Positions 22,937 to 32,456 of a stretch of DNA of 64,000 nt are shown in pieces. The stretch's first letter is position 1; each line of letters begins with the position of its first letter. The position numbers and the translations under genes are program-made. The notes beneath the pieces are model-generated. The model had not been told where the DNA came from and made no database searches. It saw only the letters and a program-made list of their open reading frames with translations. Source of the DNA: Cylindrodendrum hubeiense (lineage: Eukaryota; Ascomycota; Sordariomycetes; Hypocreales; Nectriaceae); the NCBI GenBank assembly GCA_014621425.1, contig JAANBB010000142.1, positions 1 through 64,000 of the forward strand. Direction: 5' to 3'.

Positions 22937-23049
22937 TTCCTTGATGGGTGAAAACCCGATTCCTTGATGGGTGAAAACCCGATTCCTTGATGGGTGAAAA
23001 CCCGATTCCTTGATGGGTGGAAACCCGATTCCTTGATGGGTGAAAACCC
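22937..23049 (+). repeat. Tandem array of five 23-bp units forming GNRA hairpins
   Basis: Five direct units (22937-22959, 22960-22982, 22983-23005, 23006-23028, 23029-23049, the last slightly short), each TTCCTTGATGGGTGAAAACC plus CGA. Each unit can fold as GGGT-GAAA-ACCC. The fourth unit has loop GGAA instead of GAAA, still a GNRA loop. The array lies just after the broken RRM gene and leads into two longer T-arm modules. Confidence 0.85.
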
Positions 23050-23225
23050 TTGGGCCTGGCCCTAAAGCGTATTTATGGCAGCCCTACAGGGAGTGGGTTC
23101 GATTCCCACGGCGCTTCTCTCTTCTTTGACGGGCGAAAGTCCTTGGGCTTAGTCCCTAAAGTGTCGTTATGCAAGCCCCACGGGTCCTACAGGGAGTAGA
23201 TTCAGTTCCAACGGTGCTCCTCTCT
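23029..23225 (+). repeat. Two tandem modules with hairpin plus tRNA-T-arm-like element
   Basis: Module A (23029 to about 23120) and module B (about 23121-23225) are diverged tandem copies. Shared order: GNRA hairpin, CTTGGGC, CCCTAAAG, a variable spacer, CCTACAGGGAGT, a T-arm-like element, then GCGCTTCTCTC or its relative. In module A the element at 23093-23109 is a perfect T-arm: stem GTGGG/CCCAC around the loop TTCGATT. It is followed by GGCGCTT, which pairs in part with AAGCG at 23065-23069. The spacing is too short for an intact tRNA. Module B's T-arm is degenerate. This could be a tRNA-derived SINE remnant. Confidence 0.6.
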
Positions 23226-23465
23226 TCGTTAATAAGTGGAAGTCCGAACGGCATATAGACCTCGCGTGGGCGAGGATGACATAGTTATATGGTGTCTCAT
23301 ATCTATCTTGCGGCAGAATGCAAGAAAAGGCACACCGTCGTCAGACCTAACTCTAGCATTCAGTCGACGGGAGGCGAGCAATTCCTCAAAACTTGAAGCC
23401 GTCTCAGAGTTGACCTAAATGACAGCTCGCGCGAGATTTGGATACTTGAGTCGTAGAAGGGTGCA
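23226..23465. other. Unassigned sequence in the repeat island
   Basis: No supported gene; short spacer between the T-arm modules and repeat copy 2. Confidence 0.4.
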
Positions 23466-23698
23466 CACATTGGAACGCTAATAAAGCGTCGTAGGGGTCG
23501 CGACCTGCCAGATCGGGCGGACTTGGACCGGACAAGATGCGGCACAGCTAGTGTGCAGGGACGTCGACGATTAGCGTCGGCAACTTTTATCATTCAATCG
23601 AAATAGTTGATAGAGAACGAGATTATAGAATCAAAACTAAAAGAATGCCTCGAAGGGATTTGTTCAATACGCCCGTAACCGTCTATTCCAAGTCTATG
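23466..23698 (+). repeat. Dispersed repeat, copy 2
   Basis: Direct, diverged copy of 20419-20649. Homology begins at CACATTGGAACGCT and ends at CCAAGTCTATG in both. It lies only about 80 bp from the stop codon of the PAP2-like gene. Confidence 0.8.
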
Positions 23699-23776
23699 AT
23701 GACCCGTGAATTCCGTTGCTAGCAAATGCACGCCGGCATGCTGCCAATCCTAACGCTAACGCAAACATTGATATCA

Positions 23777-24911
23777 TTACAGAGTCTTGGGCACGCTCCT
23801 CGCCGTGGGGTTCACCAGGTCCAGCCGGTTGAGCAGTGGGGCGAAGATCCAGTCCTGGACGGGCTTCAGGATAAGCACAATCTGGTTGATTCTCCAACCG
23901 AGGAAGGGAATCATGGCGCCAATGGCAGCGTCAGTCAGGAAATGGTTGGCAGTGGCGACAATGGTGATGAGCATGGCAGTGGGCCACAGAGGGGCAAGGA
24001 TTCGCAGAGGTCGATGGGGAGAGAAGCGGCAAAGGGAGACGGCGAAGAAGAGGGCAGTTCCAAAGTGCAGGCTGGGCATGGCGGCAATGGTGAGCTGGAA
24101 GCGGTTGTTGTTCCAGGCGTTGCCGCCGCCGGCCTTGCTGTGGAGGATGTCGATGTAGCCGTATTCCTGGGGGAGAAGACGGGGAGGCGAGCAACGCCAC
24201 AGAGTGACGATGAAAAAGGCAATGACATTGTCGGCGGCAATGGTACGGCGGATTCGCTGGAAGGTCGAAGTCGGAAGGAAAGTGTAGATGTAGACGAGGA
24301 AACAGACGCCAACGCTAATGTGCGAGTAGTAGACCTTGGCCAAGATGGGCATGAGCCAAGCCTGCTCCTTCATGATGTACTCCTGAAATCGCTGCTCGAT
24401 GTCGAGACCGAAGAACTTTTCGAAGGAGAGGATTTGGAGAGCGTGGTCGCGGGCGCCGAGGAAGACGGCCTTGTTGCCTGCAATCATTCTCGCGGACATG
24501 GCTCGGAGCCCTTGGTAGATCCTAGACAACGTTAGTTTTGCCCAAGTTCCCGGCCTCAGCAATCATACCAGTATGTCATGTTCCAGTACCAAATCTCGAC
24601 GAGGAAGGGGTACGCGTTGAAGAATCGAGAGAGCAGGCGGAAGAACAGGTTGGGAGCCTTGCGGACGGGGCTCTCGGAATGGATAACGGTGGGCTTGAGG
24701 GGAGGGGAGGCGTCGGTGTAGTGTGCGCCAGACTCGAGATCATCGTCGAGGGTCTCTTGGGGGAGGCTCTGGCCGCCACGGCGCCGATTAAGGAGACATC
24801 CCGCAGTAAAGGCCAGCACAATGACTAGAAGGTTAGCTTGATATAGTCGAGGCGGATACATGAAGGCGACTCACAGGCTGGCTCAACAACGTTCTTTGCG
24901 ACGTTTGTCAT
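23777..24911 (-). CDS. PAP2/AUR1-like integral membrane phosphotransferase
   Basis: Three exons on the minus strand (24875-24911, 24569-24824, 23777-24521), with introns of 50 and 47 nt, encode 345 residues starting MTNVAKNVVEPA. The second half is polytopic and carries the two C-terminal signatures of the inositolphosphotransferase AUR1/IPT1 branch of the PAP2 superfamily: AAMPSLHFGTALFF (the Ser-x-His motif) and ATANHFLTDAAIGAMI (His with Asp four residues later). The first exon supplies an N-terminal transmembrane helix (FIVLAFTAGCLL), and a Ser/Pro-rich hydrophilic loop follows. Such proteins transfer or hydrolyse lipid phosphate groups in ER or Golgi membranes. The exact substrate is unknown, and the protein is not obviously the essential inositolphosphorylceramide synthase itself. 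Confidence 0.85.
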
Positions 24912-27345
24912 GGTTGCGTTTGCTGTCGCAGACAAGCAAGGTAGGGCAAGCAAGAGGAGCAAGGGGAGAAATCACAGGGCTCCTCCAGTATGACGACTCA
25001 AGTTGATGCGGATGGACAAAGGACAAAGGACGGAAGGAGTGGGCGCAAGCTACGAGGGATCAAGGAGGGAAAGCCTGGGATGGCAAAAGCGTAGGCGCGA
25101 GATCAAGGACACTGGCGAATTATGTAGGAAGAGAAGAAACAATGTACAAAGGGAGGAGATCCAGGTAAGAAGTACGGAGTACACAACCAGGCACGAGACA
25201 TGGGACGAACATTGGACAGCAGAGCTCAGGCATGGCAGATGCTCGCCCACGGACGAACCCGACCAGACACAGGCAAACAGGCACGAAGTACCGGATGAGA
25301 GGGAAATAGGCACCTGGTTTGGCTGGCTGCTACAGGGATTGGGCTGGGAGCTAAGAATAAAGCATCTCCATACCCATACATACAGTAGTATGCCCAGTAT
25401 GCCTCGTGGGGATGTGTTTGTTTCGGCGTTTGTAACCTGCACAAGCACATACTATGTGTGCGTGTGGTGGCCTCGACGATACAGCGGCCCCGGGGTGGAG
25501 CATCTGTCACGTCGACTGGTAGCGAGTCTGACCCGGTCGAGGCCGACTGTCAGTCAGGAAAGGAGGCATGCGGCGCAATTGGAGCGGAGTAATTCAACTG
25601 CAGCTGTAATGACAGCAGGCCGCAAGCGTGAGATGGCCAAGGGGGAAGAGGGGGGGAGTGCAGCGGTTTGCGAAGGGAGTGTGTAGCTGAAGCTGGAGGG
25701 TTGGGAAAGCTTGATTCGCGACTTGCACGTGCTGGATTGCCCAACTGAGGATTGGCCGGGGTGGTATTCGCACCCGGTGGGTCACTTCGGCAGCAGTCTC
25801 AACCGCTGCGGCGCTACGCACCGTCGATACGTCACGGTCGGGTCACTGGAACGGGGCGGCACAGCGCTGCCACCCGCCGATTACAGGCCTGCCTGCCCCT
25901 CAGCGTCGCCCCGCGAGCGGGAGCCCCCAGGGCATTGCTCGGGTGCCCGCGGCCGCCATTGGAGGCGATCCCATCGCTGGCAGCAGCCCTGGTCTGCGGC
26001 AATCCAGTCCCGGCCACGGCAGTGCCTGTTGCCGACCTCTACGATGGGGAGGGCTGCCTAGGTAGGTACCAAGGCAATGTGCGCGTTATTTGGCACGCAC
26101 GTACGTGCCTAGATAGGTACAGATGCGCGGCCGTTGTATCGCCGTGGTGGTGTGGTCGAGCAAGCGCTGGGCGGAGCTGAGAGCATCGACCGACCGAGCC
26201 ACGCTGCATCGCGCGTATGGGGTAGGTAATCTGCACGGAGTACGCGGATCGCCATGAGCCGCTCAGACTCCGTCGGGCTGCTCGAGCCGTCAGAGGCGTC
26301 AATAGCGCCCGACTCCAGAACGCCGTCCCGGAGGCGGAGCTGGTGGGAGCGGGTGCCAATTGCCTTCCGCGGCGGCGTTTTCGCCTCGTTGGTACCGTGT
26401 CCACTCCAGCTTCTAGCTTCAGAGGCGAGCAAGGGATTGCCGTGATGCGATGGCCGGGATGCAATCCCTGGCCGGGCAGCCATGACACGTTTTTCCGGGG
26501 TAGATCAGCAAATGGCTCAGTGAATACGGGAGCAGACAGGCGACAGAGAGTTCGCTGGGCCACCGGGCGCCCACTGCAACGGGCCCCTTTTCCCCGATGT
26601 CACTGCTGGGGGTCCAACGGCAATGCGCTGTGGCACGCGGCATGTACCGTCGCAGCGGACGCGAGGGGGCTTCGTTAAGGATGAGAGATGACGGATGCGA
26701 GAGATGGGATTCGCCGCATCGCCAGCCACCGTCAACCTTGGATTACGGTTATCAACGCTGCCTGTCGACGGAACGGATAGGGCTGTGGATGCAGTGTGAA
26801 TGCAGTGTGAATGGCAGCCGAGTCGGGCCACCTGAGCCTGGGATGACTGTACTGGCTTCCTGTACTGACCTCATCTCACTGGGTCCCAAAGTCGTTTTCG
26901 TCGCAAGTATCACCACGGCCCCGATGACACCAACGGACTCTTCCTACCCCCCGGCCGCCGCTTGTGACATCTCCGTTGGCCGACGGCGTCCGCGGCGTCG
27001 AGCAGACGCACCCCTGGCCCCAAGGCGGGCCACTTCATTAAACACCGTTACCCCTGTCGCAGCTGACTGACAGCACGTCAAGGCTTCAAGGCCGGATCTG
27101 GCGGATCGTGACCGTGAGATGAGGTGGCACCAGTTCACGTCGACTGAGGCCACTGAATCTCCAAGAACAAGCCCGCCCCCAGCCGCGAGCGCGGCGTTCC
27201 GAGGGACTTTGACTCTGAGCCGTCTACAACCCGTCTACAACAGCACGCCCGGCGGAGTCGTCGTTATGCAGCTCGCTCTAGGGCTGACGGCACCGCCAAC
27301 AAGAAGCAGAACTCGCCCACACACCGGCAAAGAAGCTCATGCTGC

Positions 27346-27394
27346 CAGATGCTTGTCCTACAGATACTTGCCCTACAGATGCTTGTCTTACAGA
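27346..27394 (+). repeat. 15-bp tandem repeat, three copies
   Basis: Units AGATGCTTGTCCTAC, AGATACTTGCCCTAC and AGATGCTTGTCTTAC in direct succession, followed by AGA. Intergenic; no coding role apparent. Confidence 0.8.
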
Positions 27395-27631
27395 GCCCAG
27401 AACCCCACAGACCACCTCCCGATCGAGGCTTCCGTTGCGCCTGGTCGTCGGCCCAGCTCATGTCAGGTTGGGTTGAGGTAACTTACGCGGACGACCCGCG
27501 CCGTGACGAAACGCATGCGTACGCAGCGGTGCGCCATCCAACCCCAGTTCTCACGACATGGCCAACGTCAGCCTCCCCAGTCTCTGTTGATAAACCTTCT
27601 TGAAGTACATAGCCCCGAAGCGAAATGCAAG

Positions 27632-27675
27632 TGCGAAGAGTGCGAAGAGTGCGAGGGATGCGAGGGATGCGAGGA
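27632..27675 (+). repeat. 9-bp tandem repeat
   Basis: About five units of TGCGAAGAG or TGCGAGGGA. Read on the plus strand they would encode a Cys-Glu-Glu/Gly repeat, but no gene model supports translation. Confidence 0.75.
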
Positions 27676-28000
27676 ACACGGGGTATATGCTCTGCTATTC
27701 TGCGACAGCGCACACATACATGGCAGTACAGATACCACCATACCATTGTAGGACACCATATCACACACATAGTTACTATATCTGGTGGGCTACTGGGATG
27801 CACGTCTGGGCACCAATCCCACCATCCACACTCACTGATAGGCGTACGTGGTAAGCCAAGCCATCGTCTCACCAACATCCACAGCGACAAGACATACAGA
27901 CGCGCGTCCTGGATTTGGGGCCATGTTTCATTCTCATTGAGCTCGTTATACATCTGATCTATCCTCAGCCGCTCTTGGAGGCGTCCTCCACCGCCCACGC

Positions 28001-29185
28001 CTATTTGTCCGCCACCTTGACAACGACCTTGCCAAAGTGCGCCCCGCTGTAGAGAAATGTAAAGGCGTCTCCAGCCTCGTCCATCTTAAACACGCGGCTC
28101 ACGACCGGCCGGATCTTGTGCTGCTCGTAGAACCGCACCATCTCCTCGAACCGGTCCTTGGGCCCGTTGAGGATGCCCCTGAGCGTCACGTTGCGCCGCA
28201 GCGCCAGCACGTTGATGTTGAGCTGCTTGGCCCCGGGCGCGTCCTCGTCCTCCTTGCCCGAGAGGTAGCCCACGCAGTTGATGAGCCCGCCAAACGACAC
28301 GCACTCAAAGCTCTTGCGCAGCGTGCGCGCGCCGCCGGTTTCGAAGATGATGTCGACGCCGCGGCCCTTTGTTTCCTCGAGGACGGGTTCTTGCCATTCC
28401 CAGTGCGTCTGGTAGTTGATGCCAAAGTCGGCGCCCAGATCCTTCTTGGCCCGCTCCAGCTTTTCGTCAGACGACGACGTGATGATGGCTTTGAGTCCAG
28501 CCGCGTGCGCAATCTGCAATCCAGCCACCGACACGCCGCCTGTGCCCTGCAGCAGAACTGTCTCCTTCTTCTTGGCCCCGTCGGCGGGCTGGCCCAGCGG
28601 GCGCATGCCGTTGATGCACATCCACGCTGTCACCGAGGCGATAGGCAGACACGCAGCCTCCTCGTCCTTCATGTAATCCGGGACCGTGACGAGAGCCTCG
28701 GCAGGGAAACACCGGTACTCTGTCAGAACACCAGGAAGCGGGAGTCCGAGTCCAGTGGCCATGTCGGCCTCGGTGATTTGGCCCGTCAAGTGGCCTTGGT
28801 TGAAGATGGACATGACACGGGTGCCAGTCTTGAGCTTGGGTGACTTGCTATCAACCACGATGCCGCACATATCGGAACACGGCACCAGGGGTTCCGTATC
28901 TTGGGTTGTCTGATGATGATTATAGAGACCCATGACGACTAAAGGGTTAGCACAAATAACTCATGTATGTCTCACTGGCTCACCTTCGGTATCACGATAG
29001 TTGAGGCTCACGGCCAACACCTTGACCAGCACCTCGCCATCCTTGGGCTCGGGCACCTTGCCCTCTGTAAACTGAAGCTTATCCAACCCGTCCTGGGCGG
29101 TAGTCCACTGCTTGTTGACGTCGGGGAGGGTCATTGTCGTCGGGTTGTTTCCAAACGGTAGAAATGACTTCAGAAAATCCGCCAT
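28001..29185 (-). CDS. MDR-family (quinone-oxidoreductase/zinc-type alcohol dehydrogenase-like) oxidoreductase
   Basis: Two exons (28984-29185 and 28001-28938; 45-nt intron with GTGAGC donor and GCTAACC branch) encode 379 residues. The N-terminal GroES-like half contains VPEPKDGEVLVKVLAVSLNYRD and PLVPCSDMCGIVVDSKSPKLKTGTRV. The nucleotide-binding half has VLLQGTGGVSVAGLQIAHAAGLKAIITSS around a Rossmann turn (GTGGVS), then RGVDIIFETGG. The C-terminus ends HFGKVVVKVADK. The typical structural-zinc cysteine lobe is missing, so it is closer to NADPH-dependent quinone or enone reductases. The Rossmann turn and family suggest NADP(H). The physiological substrate is unknown; no cluster surrounds it. 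Confidence 0.88.
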
Positions 29186-30499
29186 GGCAAGTTGTGGTTG
29201 AGTGGTGGTCCTGATAGGGATATGTCTCTTATATGCAAAGTTCAATGACGTCCACAACGGTTATTCGATGCTGCAAGTCGCCAACTGGGATCGGAGACGG
29301 ATGCAAACCTAGTCTCATCAGGGTTAGGAATGAATGACCCCTCAACCCGAAACAATTACTACGTAGTATAGATCGGGTTGCTATTAATAAGCAATCCACT
29401 TTCATCATCACATCGGCTTCTTCAATGCCTCGCCCACTCCAAACGCAGTTGGCATCGAGTCATCAACAATGCATTCAGTCGGCGTCTTAATTTTCATTTG
29501 TCAGATATCACGTTAGCAATTACAGTTGACAAAACTCGAGATGTATTCCTTCACAGGGCGCTTCGTATCCAGATACATGATCCTCCTCCTTCAATCTCCT
29601 CCCAAGATATCTTAATGCATGCGACAGCCTCTCCATCAAACAAAACGACCGGGTTAATTCCCATTCAACAATGCAACCATCAAAAACACCAGTGTCGAAG
29701 GCTCCCCCCTTCACCTCTGATATATCGCATCGCGACCAGGCGGATCCAGAATTAGTCGAGGGAAGAGAGAACCCGGCACCCACCGCAAAACAAAACCAAA
29801 ACAAATGCAGCAATAAACTTGTAAAACTTTTTTTCTTTTTCCTTTCCAACAGCTCCTCCTCGTTTCCACATGCTCGCCACATCGCCATCACGTCCGTGTA
29901 CCACCCTTCAGCGCGCCCAGGGCAACACCGGGACTCGCGCATCGTAGTCACGGTCATCTCGGGTGGCCAGACAGGATATTATGGTGGGTATAGTAGTAGT
30001 CGTTGTCGTCGCCGAAGCAACTCCCCCAGCGCTGGCGCAGAGCGACAGCCTGAGGAGAAGCCCGTGTAGCTGTCTAGACGTAACGTCGTAAAAGCATCAT
30101 AATCGTCAAAGTGATGGTCGTAGGTCTTGTCGGGGTACATTTGAGGGTATTCCAGGCTTGTCGTGACAAGCGTCTCGTGACCTTCCGTATGGTTGCCCAT
30201 GTGTTGAATAATTCCTGTATCCTGATCTCCTATCCCATACTCATCGGGTTGCATCATCATCAAGTCGCAAGACAAGGGTTTGCCTTGCAGACTTCGGGTT
30301 GTCGTAAAAAAATCCCACGTAAAACTATATGCGAGTAGCTACAGCGAGCTCGACTGGCGATTGACCCAGTCAGTATTACAAGTCGTAAAATCAAAATGCC
30401 GTGCATAATGTCGGTACTGCGTCGCATTCATTAACGTCAACCATAGCAGGCAGCGAGTGTCGAATGGCGGCGTCAGAACTGGATCAGCCAAGGCACCTC
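29186..30499. other. Intergenic region
   Basis: Upstream region of the MDR oxidoreductase and the probable long 3' UTR of the Pin4-like gene. No supported gene. Confidence 0.5.
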
Positions 30500-32456
30500 C
30501 TAGTGATACCGAGAGGCATTGGTAGAGCTGGAACCGACGCGTGCACCGTTGTCGGACGAATCTGGGTTTGTTAGTGATAGAAACAAATGGAGTGACAAGT
30601 CACATACCGCTGCCACGCTGAACATGGCCGTTAGCGCGACGTCCTCCGAACCCAGCGGTGGTCTCCCACTCGGGTCCGCGGGGCTGTCGCTCAGGGGCAC
30701 CCTTGGAGGTGCCGTTTGCACCAGGTCGCTGGCTGCCGATGGCGCCAGGGGTGCTGCGGGCCTGGGTCTGGAGAGCACCCGGCTCAAAGGAGCCGAGGCT
30801 CAGGCTGCTGAGACTGTTGAGAAGAGCAGCATCATTCTTGGGGCCAGGGGTACCAGTGGCTACCGGGGTGAACAGGCTGGTAATCACCAAAGCGAGCGGC
30901 CGAGCCCTGGGTCATGTTGTTAATTCCGGACGCGGCCAGGTAGCTGGAGGACGCCTGTGACGGGCTAGGGGTGAAGGAGCGAAGATCGGCAAAGCTCTTG
31001 GCAGCTCGGAGATTGTTGGGGATGCCGTTGCCATCAGGGCTTCCAGGAAGCTCGAGAGTCGGGCCCTGTCGGCCGAGGACATGGTTGTAGGCACTGCTAG
31101 CGGTTCGCGAATCGCGATCGGCGGCAAAGTCAAAGGTCGCTGCTCGGCTGAGTCCACGCTTGTGCATATCCAGGCTGTTGGCAGGTTGGTTGTGAACGTT
31201 TGCGGTGGGAGATGGCTGCTGGCGCTTAAGCACGGTAAGCTGTCGAGAATCGGCCTCGCCGATGGACTGATGCTCCAGACCCATGTGGTGTGCAAGGATG
31301 TGGATCGATCGGCGATGTTCAGGGGCGATACCAGGAGGGAAAACGAGAATCTCGCGGGAGTCATCACGACGGAACATAACCAACTCGGTATAAAACTCGA
31401 GGGTCTGAGGGTCATTCAAGTCGACGTCGCCTAACAAGTTAGTTGAATGTCACCGCAAAGGCAGGAAGATGCATACCAAGATGGGCGGTTCCTCCCCTCT
31501 GCTGGCTCTGAGACAGGGCTCCCAGAGACTGAATCGAGCTCTGCTGGTGCAACATCGGGGCTCGGTGCTGCTCCTCCAACTGGCCGCGCCTCTCTCGCTT
31601 CTCACGCTCAATGCGCTCACGCTCAGCCTCAGGCAACATCTTCTTGTACTCCACACGCAGCTTGCGACCATGAACGTCCATTCCATTCATTGCCTCGATG
31701 ACCATGCGAGTATCCTCGGCGGACTGGAAGTTGGCAAACGCCAGACCTCGGAAGACACCGTTGTCAAAGTGGTAGTTGAAGGCATACGGCTGGGGGAGGT
31801 GCATCTCCAACATGATGGACGCCAGCGTCTCTTTCCGAACCGCGAAGGGGATGTTCTTGATCACAATGGCGGTCGGAATCAGCTGGTCGCTGTCGGAAGC
31901 GGTCGATCGAAGATCGGTCGGGGAACCGTGCGAACCGGGATGGTCAACTCGGAGGCCACCGTTGGGTATGTTGTTGCCCATTCCGCCGTTGAAGGGCTGG
32001 AGGCTGCCGTGGATACCAAGACCGCTGTGGTCAGTCCAATTCTACGTTTGTTAGCGAAGTCATATTAAACATTACAGAATCACTAACCTGAGGGAGAGCA
32101 GCGCGTCGGTTGACATTTCTCTGTCGGCCAGGGCCGTTGACAGCACCGTTGACGGTAGCAACACCAGAGGTGTTATAGTTCCAAGCTTGGCCGTTATCCA
32201 ACATATACCCGGGCATACCTCCCTGCATGTTCTCCATGCCCCGCGGGTTGTAGCCGCCGCCACCAATTCTATCGGCGGGATACAAGGCGGCCGAGCCTAG
32301 CTGGTTGTTGTCGAAAGGGCGCTGCGACTGTCGAGGCAGCGACATACCGGCATTAAATCCACCAGCACCTCCGTAGTTGGGTCTCGAAGAGCTGGGGGAA
32401 CGGCTGGTCGACGTACCGTAGTCCATGTAACCCAGGTCGTGTGGTTGTTGCGTCAT
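30500..32456 (-). CDS. Pin4/Cip2-like RNA-binding protein (RRM + R3H), with apparent frameshift
   Basis: Minus-strand exons: 32088-32456, 31477-32041, about 30608-31430, and 30500-30561. Introns are 46 nt each (32042-32087, 31431-31476, 30562-30607), with CTAAC branches. A Gly/Asn-rich N-terminus is followed by an RRM (TAIVIKNIPFAVRKETL; GLAFANFQSAEDTRMVIEAM) and an R3H domain (TLEFYTELVMFRRDD to HHMGLEHQS). The Ser-rich tail has SFADLRSFTPSPSQ and ends NASRYH. RRM plus R3H in this order is typical of yeast Pin4/Mdt1 and S. pombe Cip1/Cip2, linked to stress mRNA turnover and checkpoint responses. Near 30890-30910 the frame must shift by one nucleotide: the upstream frame stops at 30832, while the conserved-looking tail (TPVATGTPGPKND, LLNSLSSLSLGSFEPG) lies in another frame. 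Confidence 0.8.

Larger units (their letters stand above)
24912..28000. other. Long gene-free region
   Basis: About 3.1 kb with many short overlapping frames but none with domains, signal peptides or consistent splice sites. It holds TAGGTACC-type clusters (26057-26070 and 26107-26120), a 15-bp tandem repeat at 27346-27394, a 9-bp tandem repeat at about 27632-27675, and TACGGAGTAC motifs near 25169 and 26238. The left part is presumably the upstream region of the PAP2-like gene. Confidence 0.5.

Noticed and set aside
22937..23049. CRISPR-like array
   Set aside because: Units are contiguous with no spacers, and the genome is fungal, so this is a minisatellite or structured repeat.
23726..24535. 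Plus-strand frame of 269 codons
   Set aside because: Antisense shadow of the PAP2-like exon, Gly/Glu/Val-rich with no motif.
25003..25686. Plus-strand frame of 227 codons
   Set aside because: Arg/Glu-rich random-looking translation, no homology recalled, located in long gene-free DNA.
28037..28843. Plus-strand frame of 268 codons
   Set aside because: Antisense shadow of the MDR oxidoreductase.
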